Notes under the pieces: generated by a model | The model's database searches: none | Seen by the model: the letters and a program-made list of their open reading frames with translations, nothing else | Told to the model about the DNA's origin: nothing | Part shown: positions 34,429 to 43,129 of the stretch, piece by piece | How the letters are laid out: the number at the start of each line of letters is the position of its first letter | Position numbering within the stretch: position 1 is the first letter of the stretch | Position numbers and translations under genes: made by a program | Assembly (NCBI GenBank): GCA_022825825.1 | Contig: JAJDWA010000032.1 | Coordinates: 1 to 64,000, forward strand | Direction: 5' to 3' | From: Candidatus Poribacteria bacterium | Lineage (GTDB): Bacteria > Poribacteria > WGA-4E > WGA-3G | Length of the DNA: 64,000 bases

Positions 34429-35748
34429 CGTGTTAAAAATCCTATCTGCTTCCGATTCCGTAAGAATAAGCGGAGGCGCGATATATATGATATTTTCAGG
34501 TTCATCAACAGCGTGACCAATTTTCCCAACAATAACCCCTTTTTCTCTTAATTGTCCTGCAATTTGGTTCGTTTTTGCAGTTTCAAGGTGTGCGCCATCG
34601 GTTTGAATGAGCTCTACAGCAAGCATCAAACCCTTACCGCGCACATCGCCAACAATAGGTAGTGATTTTAACGTCTTTAGTTTTTCAAGCAGATAACTAC
34701 CTACCTTTTCAGCGTTTTCCCAGAGACGTTCTGATTGCAAAATATTCAGGTTTGCCACTCCTGCTGCACAGGCAACAGGATGCCCACCATAGGTACAAAC
34801 TTGTGAAAATTCTCGATTTTCATCAGAATCCCCAAGAAATGTGTTGAATACAGAAGTGGAAGCAACACATGCACCGAGTGGAATATATCCGCTCGTCAAT
34901 CCCTTTGCAAGCGTGATGAGATCAGGCTGTACGTCCCAATGCTCACATGCAAACATTTTTCCTGTCCGTCCGAAACCGGTAATCACTTCATCAAGAATAA
35001 GCAACAACCCGTAATCATCGCAGATTTTTCGCAATTTTGGGAAATACTCGTCAGGTGGCACAATAATACCACCGCCACCGATGATTGGCTCCGCAATCAC
35101 TGCAATCACGGTTTCGGGTCCCTCTGACTGAATTATCCGTTCAATTTCATCTACACAGGCAACTTTACATGATGGATACGCTAAACCGAGCGGACATCTA
35201 TAGCAATAGGGTGGATGTGCATGATGGAATCCAGGTGCCAGTGGTTCAAATGCTTTTCGTCTTCGTGCCTGCCCTGTGGCTGACATCGCACCATAAGTAA
35301 ATCCGTGATAACCACGATATCTACTTATTATCTTGTAACGATTCTCTCCCGGATAGGTTTGCCTGCCGTACTGACGCGCAATTTTGATTGCGGTTTCGTT
35401 CGCTTCAGACCCACTGTTGCAAAAATAGACGTGGTTCAAATCCCCAGGAAGACACGCTGCTAACTGTTCTGCTAATTCAGTCGCAGGCACATTAATCTGT
35501 GAATGTGGATAGTAACACAATTCCTGTATTTGTGCATAGACCGCATCTGCAATTTCTTGTCTTCCGTAACCGACATTGACATTCCACAGTGCCGAATACG
35601 CATCTAAATACTCGTTCCCATCAGCATCAACGAGTGTGGTTCCTTGTGCTGATTTAAAAACTAATAAATCCGTTTCGTCAAGACGTTGGTGTTGAAAAAG
35701 TGGGTGCCACACATGGGCTTTGTCAATTTCTCTATAATTTGCTTCCAT
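34405..35748 (-). CDS. Class III aminotransferase (PLP-dependent)
   Basis: The 447-residue fold-type I PLP enzyme has the cofactor lysine at 282 in LITLAKGLTSGYIPLG and Asp253 in LILDEVITGFGRTGK. GSEANETAIKIAR is the phosphate-contact region. A cysteine-rich insert, YCYRCPLGLAYPSCKVAC (Cys182, 185, 194, 198), occurs in a subgroup of these enzymes. Candidates include taurine- or omega-amino-acid:pyruvate aminotransferase, but substrate cannot be fixed. The gene lies 23 bp downstream of argS in the same minus-strand unit, and its 3' end overlaps mtnP. Confidence 0.85.
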   Translation of the reverse strand: MEANYREIDKAHVWHPLFQHQRLDETDLLVFKSAQGTTLVDADGNEYLDAYSALWNVNVGYGRQEIADAVYAQIQELCYYPHSQINVPATELAEQLAACLPGDLNHVYFCNSGSEANETAIKIARQYGRQTYPGENRYKIISRYRGYHGFTYGAMSATGQARRRKAFEPLAPGFHHAHPPYCYRCPLGLAYPSCKVACVDEIERIIQSEGPETVIAVIAEPIIGGGGIIVPPDEYFPKLRKICDDYGLLLILDEVITGFGRTGKMFACEHWDVQPDLITLAKGLTSGYIPLGACVASTSVFNTFLGDSDENREFSQVCTYGGHPVACAAGVANLNILQSERLWENAEKVGSYLLEKLKTLKSLPIVGDVRGKGLMLAVELIQTDGAHLETAKTNQIAGQLREKGVIVGKIGHAVDEPENIIYIAPPLILTESEADRIFNTLRQVLIQ

Positions 35749-35771
35749 TTATGGAAATCTCCGTTAAAGTT

Positions 35772-37481
35772 TTACATTGATTCCGGTGCTGAAATACCTA
35801 ACAATCTCAACCCATTTGCCAACACCGTTTGCACACTTTGGATGAGGATGAGTCTTGCATAAGTCCGTCCCATATTAGAGGTATCAAGTACCCGATGCTG
35901 GTTATAATATGGGTGGAACATACCTGCTAATTCGTGTAGATAATGCGGGATTCGGTGTGCCTCACGGTCCTCCGCACTGGACAGAACAATTGCTGGAAAA
36001 TCTGCCAATTTCCGAATCAGTTCGTGTTCAGATGGTTCTGTAAGCAGTTCCAGGGAAACTTCATCAATCGGTTTTAACTCAATCCGTTGGTCTTTTCCTT
36101 GTTGAAAAATACTATAACATCTCGCGTGTGCATATTGAATATAAAAAACAGGGTTCTCATTCGCTTGCGTAACCGCTAATTCAAGGTTGAAATCCAGGTG
36201 TGTATTATTAGCACGCATCAAGAAAAAGTATCGTGCTACATCCACTGCAAACCTCTCACCTACAGCATCCGCAAGTTCGTCAATGAGTGAATCGAGCGTT
36301 AAAAATTGTCCCTGCCGTTTTGACATATCCCGCCGAGTGCCATCTGAATCAATCAGATTTACCTGTTGAATAATATCTACCTCTAACCAGTCATCCGGTA
36401 AACCGAGTGCTTTCACAAAGTTTTTTAATCTTGTCACATGTCCTTGATGGTCAGGTCCAAGCAGGTCAATAACTTTATCAAATCCGCGATCAAATTTATC
36501 GTGATGATAAGCTGCATCTGGAACAAAATACGTATACTCACCATTAGTGCGAATTACAACACAATCCTTATCGTCCCCAAAATCTGTCATCCGAAACCAT
36601 GTTGCCCCCTCTGCTTCGTAGAGATAATCCTTTTCACGAAACATGTCTATAATTTGGTCTGGCTTCCCGCTATCTCGGATTGCTTTTTCGCTTGTCCATA
36701 CATCAAAATCAACACCAAAACGTTCCAAGGAGGCTTTTTGTTGTCCAAGTAGGTGTGCAACGCCTTTATCTCGAAAAAGCGTAACTCGTTCTTCTTGGCT
36801 AAGTTTTAGATACGCATCACCCTCTTTAGCAACGATCATCTTGGCAAAATCACGCAGATATTCTCCTGGGTAACCACCCTCTGGAATTTCTAAGTTTTTT
36901 TCACCTAATGCTTGCCGATAACGCACCTCAATTGACTCTCCGAGTCGTTCAACCTGTCCGCCTGCATCGTTGACATAATACTCACGGATAGCCTCATAAC
37001 CGACAGCGTTTAATAGGTTGACAAGTGTATCGCCAACCGCTGCAGCGCGCCCACTGACAATGTTAAGCGGACCTGTCGGATTTGCACTGACAAACTCAAT
37101 TTGAACCCGTTTGCCAGTCCCTATTTTGCTACTTCCATAAGCATCTTTCGCCTCCACAATCGACCTAAGTGTCCCATATAACCATTCATTGGAGAGATAA
37201 ACATTAATAAAACCCGGTCCCGCAATTTCAAGATCGCGGATACGCGGGTGTTTATTTGTATCTACATGCTTGCGAATTATCTCGGCAATTGCCCGTGGTG
37301 CCATCTTTGCGCTTTTTGCCAATCCCAAGGCAATTGGGGTAGCAATATCGCCATGTTCAGGAGTCTTAGTCGGAGAAAAAGGGATTTCGGGAACATCCGA
37401 TATTGGAAGTTCCCCTGCCTCAATTGCAGCAAGGATTGCCCCTTTTAAAATATTATGTATTTCTGATTTGATTTCATCCAT
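35772..37481 (-). CDS. argS: Arginyl-tRNA synthetase with divergent HIGH motif
   Basis: The 569-residue class I enzyme charges tRNA-Arg. It has the N-terminal Add1-like domain (about 1-110), a catalytic core with FVSANPTGPLNIVSGRAAAV, and a C-terminal anticodon-binding region with YIQYAHARCYSIF. The HIGH motif reads NIVS (140-143) instead of the usual HVGH, so both histidines are replaced. The KMSKS position is DMSKRQGQF. The ATG at 37481 is preferred over a GTG at 37487 because of the Shine-Dalgarno spacing. Known ArgRS enzymes include variants with altered HIGH, so it may be active, but the chemistry of activation must differ. Confidence 0.92.
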   Translation of the reverse strand: MDEIKSEIHNILKGAILAAIEAGELPISDVPEIPFSPTKTPEHGDIATPIALGLAKSAKMAPRAIAEIIRKHVDTNKHPRIRDLEIAGPGFINVYLSNEWLYGTLRSIVEAKDAYGSSKIGTGKRVQIEFVSANPTGPLNIVSGRAAAVGDTLVNLLNAVGYEAIREYYVNDAGGQVERLGESIEVRYRQALGEKNLEIPEGGYPGEYLRDFAKMIVAKEGDAYLKLSQEERVTLFRDKGVAHLLGQQKASLERFGVDFDVWTSEKAIRDSGKPDQIIDMFREKDYLYEAEGATWFRMTDFGDDKDCVVIRTNGEYTYFVPDAAYHHDKFDRGFDKVIDLLGPDHQGHVTRLKNFVKALGLPDDWLEVDIIQQVNLIDSDGTRRDMSKRQGQFLTLDSLIDELADAVGERFAVDVARYFFLMRANNTHLDFNLELAVTQANENPVFYIQYAHARCYSIFQQGKDQRIELKPIDEVSLELLTEPSEHELIRKLADFPAIVLSSAEDREAHRIPHYLHELAGMFHPYYNQHRVLDTSNMGRTYARLILIQSVQTVLANGLRLLGISAPESM

Positions 37482-37539
37482 ATCCACGAAACTTCCATTT
37501 ATGTATTATTTTATTTGATCAGTCCATTTCAGTAACCAA

Positions 37540-37568
37540 ATTATATCACAACAGGCATATCAAGTCAA
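37540..37568 (-). promoter_or_regulatory. Promoter of argS-aminotransferase unit
   Basis: Reading the minus strand, TTGACT (37568-37563) and TATAAT (37545-37540) have 17-bp spacing, placing the start about 50 nt before argS. Confidence 0.75.
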
Positions 37569-37832
37569 TTTCTTATGAACATTTTTCAGAGCCTATAGTT
37601 CCGACTACCAAGGTATAGCAAAGTTCACTATAAGAACATAAATTTCCATACCTCAATGTTGTTCCAAATATTCTGTATCCAACGTTATATCCTAAAGTCG
37701 AGAAAAGGGACCGTGCAGATTTTATTAAATAGTGAAGATTCAGTTCAACTTTTGCTACGAAAAGGGGTAAATTCGCATGCATGTCTCAGCAATTTTAAAT
37801 TAAATGTTTTTAAGTTAATTAAAATATTTTAC

Positions 37833-37861
37833 TTGCATAATTTTTAATTTTTTGATAGAAT
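37833..37861 (+). promoter_or_regulatory. Promoter of the ribonucleotide reductase gene
   Basis: TTGCAT (37833-37838) and TAGAAT (37856-37861) have 17-bp spacing in a strongly AT-rich stretch, with the gene start at 37885. The gap 37488-37884 also holds the argS promoter; no cobalamin riboswitch, NrdR box pair or gene could be recognised in it. Confidence 0.6.
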
Positions 37862-37884
37862 ATAGAAACTTAGGAGGAATAATT

Positions 37885-40800
37885 ATGGCAGCTGATAATA
37901 CCAAAGAAATAGATGAGGCTGTCGAGCATCCGATGGAAGGCGATGGGACGGGGCTTACCTTTGGTCGCTATTTTACGAAGTCGGCGGTTCACCCATTTGA
38001 TGAGATTGAATGGGAACGCCGTGATGCCGCTATCTATAATGAAAAAGGTAACGTCATTTTTAAACAGGATCAGGTTGAAGTGCCTACTTTTTGGACCCAA
38101 CTTGCAACGGACATTGCTGCCTCAAAATATTTCCGAAAAGCTGGTGTTCCTGATGTAGAATCAGAGGACAGCGTTCGTCAATTGGTTACCCGCGTTGCAC
38201 GTACACTTCGCCGGGCAGGTGAAGAAATTGGAGGGTATTTTGCGACCCCCGATGACGCGGAAACGTTCGAAATGGAGTTAACACATATACTTGTCACACA
38301 ACGAGGCGCTTTCAATTCTCCCGTTTGGTTCAACTGCGGTTTATGGCATGAATACGGGATTAAGGGCGCAGGTGGCAATTACCATTGGGATAGAGAAGCA
38401 CAGAAAGTTAATATCACTCAAAACGCGTATCAGTATCCACAAAACTCAGCATGTTTTATCCAAAGTGTTGATGATTCGTTAGATTCCATGCTTGATCTGC
38501 AAAAGGCTGAGGTCCGACTCTTTAAATATGGCAGCGGAACCGGTTCTAATTTCAGCAAAGTTCGCGCAAAAGGTGAACACCTCTCCAGCGGCGGTGAAAG
38601 TTCTGGTGTGCTTTCATTTCTTGAAGGATTCGACAGATGGGCGGGCAGTATTAAGTCTGGCGGCACAACACGCCGCGCCGCAAAAATGGTCATTTTAGAC
38701 ATGGACCATCCGGAAATCGTAGATTATATCGACTGGAAGATGAAAGAGGAAGAGAAGGCGAAAACACTTATCGCAGCGGGGTATCCAGCAGACTTTAATG
38801 GTGAAGCTTATGGCACTGTCAGTGGACAGAATAGTAATAATTCTGTGCGGATTCCCGACATTTTCATGGATGCCTACCTACAAGGAAAACCTTGGCAAAC
38901 AACTTACCGCACCAGTGGCGAAGTTTGTGAAGAGTATGAAGCGAAAATGCTGATGGATAAGATTGCGGAGGCAGCATGGGCTTGTGCTGATCCGGGTGTA
39001 CAATTTGATGGGACCATCCAAAAATGGCACACTTGTAAACAGACAGACCGCATTTATGCAAGTAATCCTTGCAGCGAATATCTCTTCTTAGATGACTCGG
39101 CATGTAACCTGGCAAGCATAAATCTTGTCAAATATCTTAATGATGATGACACTTTTGATATTGAGGGATTCCGAGCGACTGTCAGGGTGTTTATCACCGC
39201 GATGGAAATTATTGTCAGTTTGTCTTCGTATCCAACTGCCAAGATAGCCAGACGCTCCCATGAATATCGTCCACTTGGACTTGGATTTGCGAACTTAGGC
39301 GCACTCTTAATGCGATTAGGTATTCCCTATGATAGCGCGGAAGCGTGCAGCTATGCAGGTGCTATTACAGCTATCCTTAGTGGACGGGGGTACCAAACAA
39401 GTGCTGAAATTGCTAAAAGTATCGGGACTTTTGCTGGTTATGTTAAGAATCGGAATTCGATGTTAGGCGTTATGAGCATGCATCGGGACGCTGCATACAA
39501 AATCGATGCAACGACTTGCCCGTCTGATCTTTTGGAGGCAGCGCGTGAAGATTGGGATATCTGTCAGCAAAGAGGAGAAAACTGGGGATATCGCAATTCG
39601 CAAATCAGTGTCATCGCACCGACGGGAACCATTGCGCTCCTAATGGATTGCGATACAACAGGAATTGAACCTGAATTTGCCCTCGTCAAATTCAAAAAAT
39701 TGGCGGGCGGCGGTTATATCAAGATTGTAAACCAAAGTGTTCGCGACGCTTTGGAAAAACTTGGCTACATACCGCAACACATAGAAGCAATTGTCACGCA
39801 CATTGTCGGTACAGGTACACTTGAAGGCACACCCTATATCAACCCTGAATCCCTTAAATATAAAGGATTCACTGAGGAAGATATCGCGCGTGTAGAGGAA
39901 ATGTTACCGAGTGCTTTTGACTTGAATCTTGCTTTCGCACCTGGGTTCCTTGGGGAAGAATGTCTTGAAAGGTTAGGAATTACTGCTGATAAAGCTGCCT
40001 CTCCAGATTTTGACTTACTCACTTATCTCGGATTCAATCCGAGTGAAATCGCAACCGCAGAAGAAATCATTTGTGGCACAGGGACTGTTGAAGGATCACC
40101 GCATCTGTCCTCTAAACATTATCCTGTTTTTGATTGTGCGGTTCAATCTGGTAAGCACGGCACACGCTTTATTCACCACATGGGCCCACTGAAATTAATG
40201 GCGGCTGTGCAGCCTTTCATATCAGGTGCTATTTCAAAAACAGTTAACGTACCACGTGAAGCAACAGTTGACGATATTAAGGAACTTTATGTTGAAGCGT
40301 GGCGGCTCGGTGTGAAATGTCTTGCTATCTATAGAGATGGGAGCAAAGGCAGCCAACCGCTCTCAACCAGCAGTCAACAAGATTTACAGAAAGAAGAAAG
40401 TAATCAGCCTGTTAGAAGACGACTCGCAGACACACGGAAAGGTATTATACATAAATTCAGTGTCGGCGGTCACGAAGGTTACATGCAGGTCGGGTTCTTT
40501 GAAGATGGCACTCCGGGTGAAGTGTTCCTTACTATGAGTAAGCAGGGGTCTACCATCTCAGGGCTTATGGACTCTATTGCTATTCTCATTTCTGTCGCAT
40601 TGCAGTACGGTGTGCCGTTAGGGTCACTGGTTGACAAGTTCAGCCATGTCCGATTTGAACCATCAGGATTTACCCAAGACCGTGATATTCCGATGGCAAA
40701 ATCAATTGTTGATTATGTTTTCCGATGGCTCGGAAAAGAGTTTCTCCAGCAAGATATCCAAGAAGATTCTACTGATGTTCTTGAGTTGGATGAACAGATG

Positions 40801-40992
40801 GCATTACCTGAAGAAATCCATCCGCCTGCACACGGAAATAATGGTGAATCAGATCCGTGGACTGATCGTGAGCGACTGATTACGCTCCGACACGGAGACT
40901 CACCAGCATGTCACGAATGTGGCACAATTATGATCCGAAGTGGTATCTGCTACCGATGCACCAATTGTGGTGCAACGAGCGGCTGCTCATAG
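37885..40992 (+). CDS. nrdJ: B12-dependent (class II) ribonucleoside-diphosphate reductase
   Basis: The 1035-residue enzyme makes deoxyribonucleotides using adenosylcobalamin and works with or without oxygen. The core shows SGTGSNFSKVRAKGEHLSSGG, NPCSEYLFLDDSACNLAS, VIAPTGTIALLMDCDTTGIE and PEFALVKFKKLAGGGYIKI. Near the end are a TSCPD-type domain (GYMQVGFFEDGTPGEVFLT) and a Cys-rich tail (CHECGTIMIRSGICYRC), which delivers reducing equivalents. The ATG at 37885 follows TAGGAGGAAT. The presence of NrdJ implies access to cobalamin. The NDP or NTP preference was not determined. Confidence 0.95.
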   Translation: MAADNTKEIDEAVEHPMEGDGTGLTFGRYFTKSAVHPFDEIEWERRDAAIYNEKGNVIFKQDQVEVPTFWTQLATDIAASKYFRKAGVPDVESEDSVRQLVTRVARTLRRAGEEIGGYFATPDDAETFEMELTHILVTQRGAFNSPVWFNCGLWHEYGIKGAGGNYHWDREAQKVNITQNAYQYPQNSACFIQSVDDSLDSMLDLQKAEVRLFKYGSGTGSNFSKVRAKGEHLSSGGESSGVLSFLEGFDRWAGSIKSGGTTRRAAKMVILDMDHPEIVDYIDWKMKEEEKAKTLIAAGYPADFNGEAYGTVSGQNSNNSVRIPDIFMDAYLQGKPWQTTYRTSGEVCEEYEAKMLMDKIAEAAWACADPGVQFDGTIQKWHTCKQTDRIYASNPCSEYLFLDDSACNLASINLVKYLNDDDTFDIEGFRATVRVFITAMEIIVSLSSYPTAKIARRSHEYRPLGLGFANLGALLMRLGIPYDSAEACSYAGAITAILSGRGYQTSAEIAKSIGTFAGYVKNRNSMLGVMSMHRDAAYKIDATTCPSDLLEAAREDWDICQQRGENWGYRNSQISVIAPTGTIALLMDCDTTGIEPEFALVKFKKLAGGGYIKIVNQSVRDALEKLGYIPQHIEAIVTHIVGTGTLEGTPYINPESLKYKGFTEEDIARVEEMLPSAFDLNLAFAPGFLGEECLERLGITADKAASPDFDLLTYLGFNPSEIATAEEIICGTGTVEGSPHLSSKHYPVFDCAVQSGKHGTRFIHHMGPLKLMAAVQPFISGAISKTVNVPREATVDDIKELYVEAWRLGVKCLAIYRDGSKGSQPLSTSSQQDLQKEESNQPVRRRLADTRKGIIHKFSVGGHEGYMQVGFFEDGTPGEVFLTMSKQGSTISGLMDSIAILISVALQYGVPLGSLVDKFSHVRFEPSGFTQDRDIPMAKSIVDYVFRWLGKEFLQQDIQEDSTDVLELDEQMALPEEIHPPAHGNNGESDPWTDRERLITLRHGDSPACHECGTIMIRSGICYRCTNCGATSGCS

Positions 40993-41007
40993 ACACTTCG
41001 CTATGAT

Positions 41008-41173
41008 TATAGTCCAACCTAAAAATATGTGAACACGCTCATGGTAGGTTCAGTTTCCTAACCAATTCAGAATACCATACGCGTATTCTGACATACCCAT
41101 TTCCCAGACCCATCGGGTGCGATTAGGAAATCGCACCTACCGTAGTGTCCAAATAATTATTGGTTTCACTATA
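41008..41173. mobile_element. MITE-like hairpin element, copy E
   Basis: Its left end (TATAGTCCAACCTAAAAATA) and right end (AATTATTGGTTTCACTATA) resemble inverted termini. The central hairpin is GTGCGATT-AGGA-AATCGCAC (41117-41136). An upstream TTTCCTAACC segment near 41053 looks like a half copy. It lies just after the ribonucleotide reductase stop. Confidence 0.6.
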
Positions 41174-41233
41174 AAAGAATAGGACAGACGCAACCCAAGG
41201 TAAGGGTTCGCGTCTGTCCTATTCTTTTATAGT
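41168..41233. repeat. Near-perfect 29/30-bp palindrome
   Basis: The left arm begins ACTATAAAAGAATAGGACAG (41168-41196) and is matched by the right arm (41204-41233) except for one extra G. The loop is AAGGTAA. It lies exactly at the junction of two inverted MITE copies and could act as a terminator, a cruciform or a nested insertion. No T run follows on the + strand. Confidence 0.8.
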
Positions 41234-41330
41234 AAAGATTAGAAATAAATACACACTTTCGTCCCGCGGTAGGCACGGTTTCCTAACCGTGCTGGTGGAA
41301 AGTGTCTCATTAATTTTAATATCCACCATA
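41229..41330. mobile_element. MITE-like hairpin element, copy C
   Basis: Begins ATAGTAAAGATTAGAAATAA and ends TAATATCCACCATA, with the hairpin GCACGGTT-TCCT-AACCGTGC (41273-41292). It is very similar to copy D at 42988-43092, in the same orientation, so the two form direct repeats flanking rnpB and the adenine methylase. Confidence 0.75.
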
Positions 41331-41368
41331 AATTATTTGTGTAATCCCATAATTCTGAATCATAGCCT

Positions 41369-41399
41369 GTAGGTTGGATAGAGCGCAGCGAAACCCAAT
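41369..41399. repeat. REP-like repeat, second copy
   Basis: GTAGGTTGGATAGAGCGCAG followed by CGAAACCCAAT resembles the hairpin at 2677-2714 (TTGGGTAGAGCACAAAGCG and AACCC). It lies between MITE copy C and the rnpB promoter. Confidence 0.5.
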
Positions 41400-41498
41400 A
41401 AATCTTGTTGGAGGCGTTATGCAGCACCGATAAATCGGGCAAATAGCCCAAGAGTGGTTCGCGAGAATTACATAGTTCTGGATGACCGTAGATTTATG

Positions 41499-41528
41499 TT
41501 GCCTATTGGACACAAAATATGGTATCCT
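41499..41528 (+). promoter_or_regulatory. Promoter of rnpB
   Basis: TTGCCT (41499-41504) and TATCCT (41523-41528) have 18-bp spacing. The predicted start near 41535 coincides with the first paired base of RNase P RNA helix P1. Confidence 0.6.
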
Positions 41529-41534
41529 TAAAAT

Positions 41535-41877
41535 GCTTGAGTTGAGTAGATGGTCGCGTCCCAAAGTGGGGATGAGGAAAGTCCGGACTCCGTGGGCAAG
41601 GATGCTGGGTAACTCCCAGGAGCGGCGACGCTATGGAAAGTGCAACAGAAAATAGACTACAACGTAATTACACGTTGTACAGGTGAAAAGGTGCGGTAAA
41701 AGCGCACCAGTCCATAAGGTGACTTATGGAGCTAGAAAACCCCATCTGGTGCAAGGTAAAATGTGGACATTTAGAGGTGGCCCGCCTCGTCCAAGGTAAC
41801 CGCTTGAGGTTAATGGTAACATTAATCCCAGATGAATGATCATCATATACAGAATCCGGCTTATTCTCAACTCAAGC
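41535..41877 (+). ncRNA. rnpB: RNase P RNA (bacterial type A)
   Basis: The ends form helix P1: GCTTGAGTTGAG (41535-41546) pairs perfectly with CTCAACTCAAGC (41866-41877). Universal core segments are present: GAGGAAAGTCCGGACTCC near 41572, ACAGAAAATAGACTACA near 41645 and, near the 3' end, AGATGAATGATCATC and ACAGAATCCGGCTTA. The length of about 343 nt is normal. This RNA is the catalytic subunit that cuts the 5' leader from pre-tRNAs. A reading frame that opens within the 3' part belongs to the methylase frame and is not used before 41946. Confidence 0.95.
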
Positions 41878-41945
41878 GAATCTTTAAGAAAAGTAAAACA
41901 CGTTACAAATTGGACCTTCTCCACAATTTCAATGGAGATAATACA

Positions 41946-42914
41946 ATGGCTAAAACCGATTCGGATCTTCCTGACATACAAAAAACACAGTCATATCTCT
42001 TTGAAACATCTTTACGAGTCTTATTTTTAGATTCTCTTAGAAGTCAAGGCAAATACAAATATGCACGTTACAGAGGTCTACCACTACGGTATGCTGGTGG
42101 GAAAAGTCTTGGAGTCGGACATATTGTAGAACAACTCCCTGATGGATTAGAAAAACTCGTATCACCGTTCATGGGAGGCGGTGCAGTTGAAATTGCGTGT
42201 GCAAGAGAACTCAACGTCCAAGTGTGTGCCTATGACATCTTTGATATTCTCGTAAACTATTGGCAGGTACAACTTTCGTCAGGCAGCACGCTTGCTAAAC
42301 GACTTGAAAAGTGGCAACCCACAAAAACGCAATATGCTGAGGTTAAAAGCCAACTCAAAGCACATTGGAATGGTGAAACACCTATTTCTGATCCTTTGGA
42401 ATTAGCGGCACATTATTGGTTTAATCACAATCTCTCTTATGGCCCCGGTTTTTTGGGATGGATGTCAAAGATTTATGAATCACCAGAGAGATATGTTCGA
42501 ACATTGCAAACTGTCCGGGATTTTAAGTGTCCAAACTTGTCTGTTAATACCGGTAAATTTGAGGAAACGCTTCCAATTCATTCAGATGACTGCCTGTATT
42601 GCGATCCTCCCTATTATCTTGATGAAGGGGAAATGTTCCGTGGCATCTATCCCCAACGGAATTTCCCTGTCCATCATAAAGACTTCAACCACGAATTACT
42701 ACGCGACCTACTCCACGATCACAAGGGAGGTTTCGTTCTTTCGTATAATGATTGCCAAACTATTCGGCAGTGGTACGCTGACTTCCAGATTCTTGAGGTA
42801 CAATGGCAATACACCTTAGGACAAGGTGAAACCCGCATCGGTAAAAATAGAATTGAAAATGGAACAGGGCATGTCAAGCAATCCCATGAACTTTTGATTG
42901 TAAAGAAACCTTGA
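41946..42914 (+). CDS. Orphan D12-class DNA adenine N6-methyltransferase
   Basis: The 322-residue enzyme has the Dam/D12 layout: LRYAGGKSLGVGHI (about 48-60), FMGGGAVEIACARELN (SAM-binding region) and CDPPYYLDEGE (DPPY at 220-223). It methylates adenine in a short target site. No restriction gene lies beside it, so it may be regulatory or protective. The ATG at 41946 follows GGAGATAATACA; an earlier in-frame start would overlap rnpB. It is flanked by direct-repeat MITE copies C and D. Confidence 0.88.
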   Translation: MAKTDSDLPDIQKTQSYLFETSLRVLFLDSLRSQGKYKYARYRGLPLRYAGGKSLGVGHIVEQLPDGLEKLVSPFMGGGAVEIACARELNVQVCAYDIFDILVNYWQVQLSSGSTLAKRLEKWQPTKTQYAEVKSQLKAHWNGETPISDPLELAAHYWFNHNLSYGPGFLGWMSKIYESPERYVRTLQTVRDFKCPNLSVNTGKFEETLPIHSDDCLYCDPPYYLDEGEMFRGIYPQRNFPVHHKDFNHELLRDLLHDHKGGFVLSYNDCQTIRQWYADFQILEVQWQYTLGQGETRIGKNRIENGTGHVKQSHELLIVKKP

Positions 42915-42987
42915 CATTATATGGAAAGAATGAGAATTACAGAAGGACCATTTCTTTGACATTCATGGAGTCATACGTTATCATAAC

Positions 42988-43092
42988 ATAGTAAAACTTA
43001 GAAATAAATACACACTTTCGCCCTCCCGCGGTAGGCACGGTTTCCTAACCGTGCTGGTGCAAAGTGTCTCATTAATTCTAAGATCCACCATA
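42988..43092. mobile_element. MITE-like hairpin element, copy D
   Basis: Begins ATAGTAAAACTTAGAAATAA and ends TAAGATCCACCATA, with the hairpin GCACGGTT-TCCT-AACCGTGC (43035-43054). It is nearly identical to copy C at 41229-41330. Confidence 0.75.
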
Positions 43093-43129
43093 TTATCGTA
43101 AAATACATAAGATAAAATAATTCAGCAAA

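Noticed and set aside
37488..37884. Cobalamin riboswitch before the B12-dependent reductase
   Set aside because: No B12-box-like core or pairing was seen; the gap is explained by two promoters.
41832..41945. Upstream extension of the adenine methylase frame
   Set aside because: This part lies in the 3' portion of RNase P RNA; a start at 41946 with GGAG is better.
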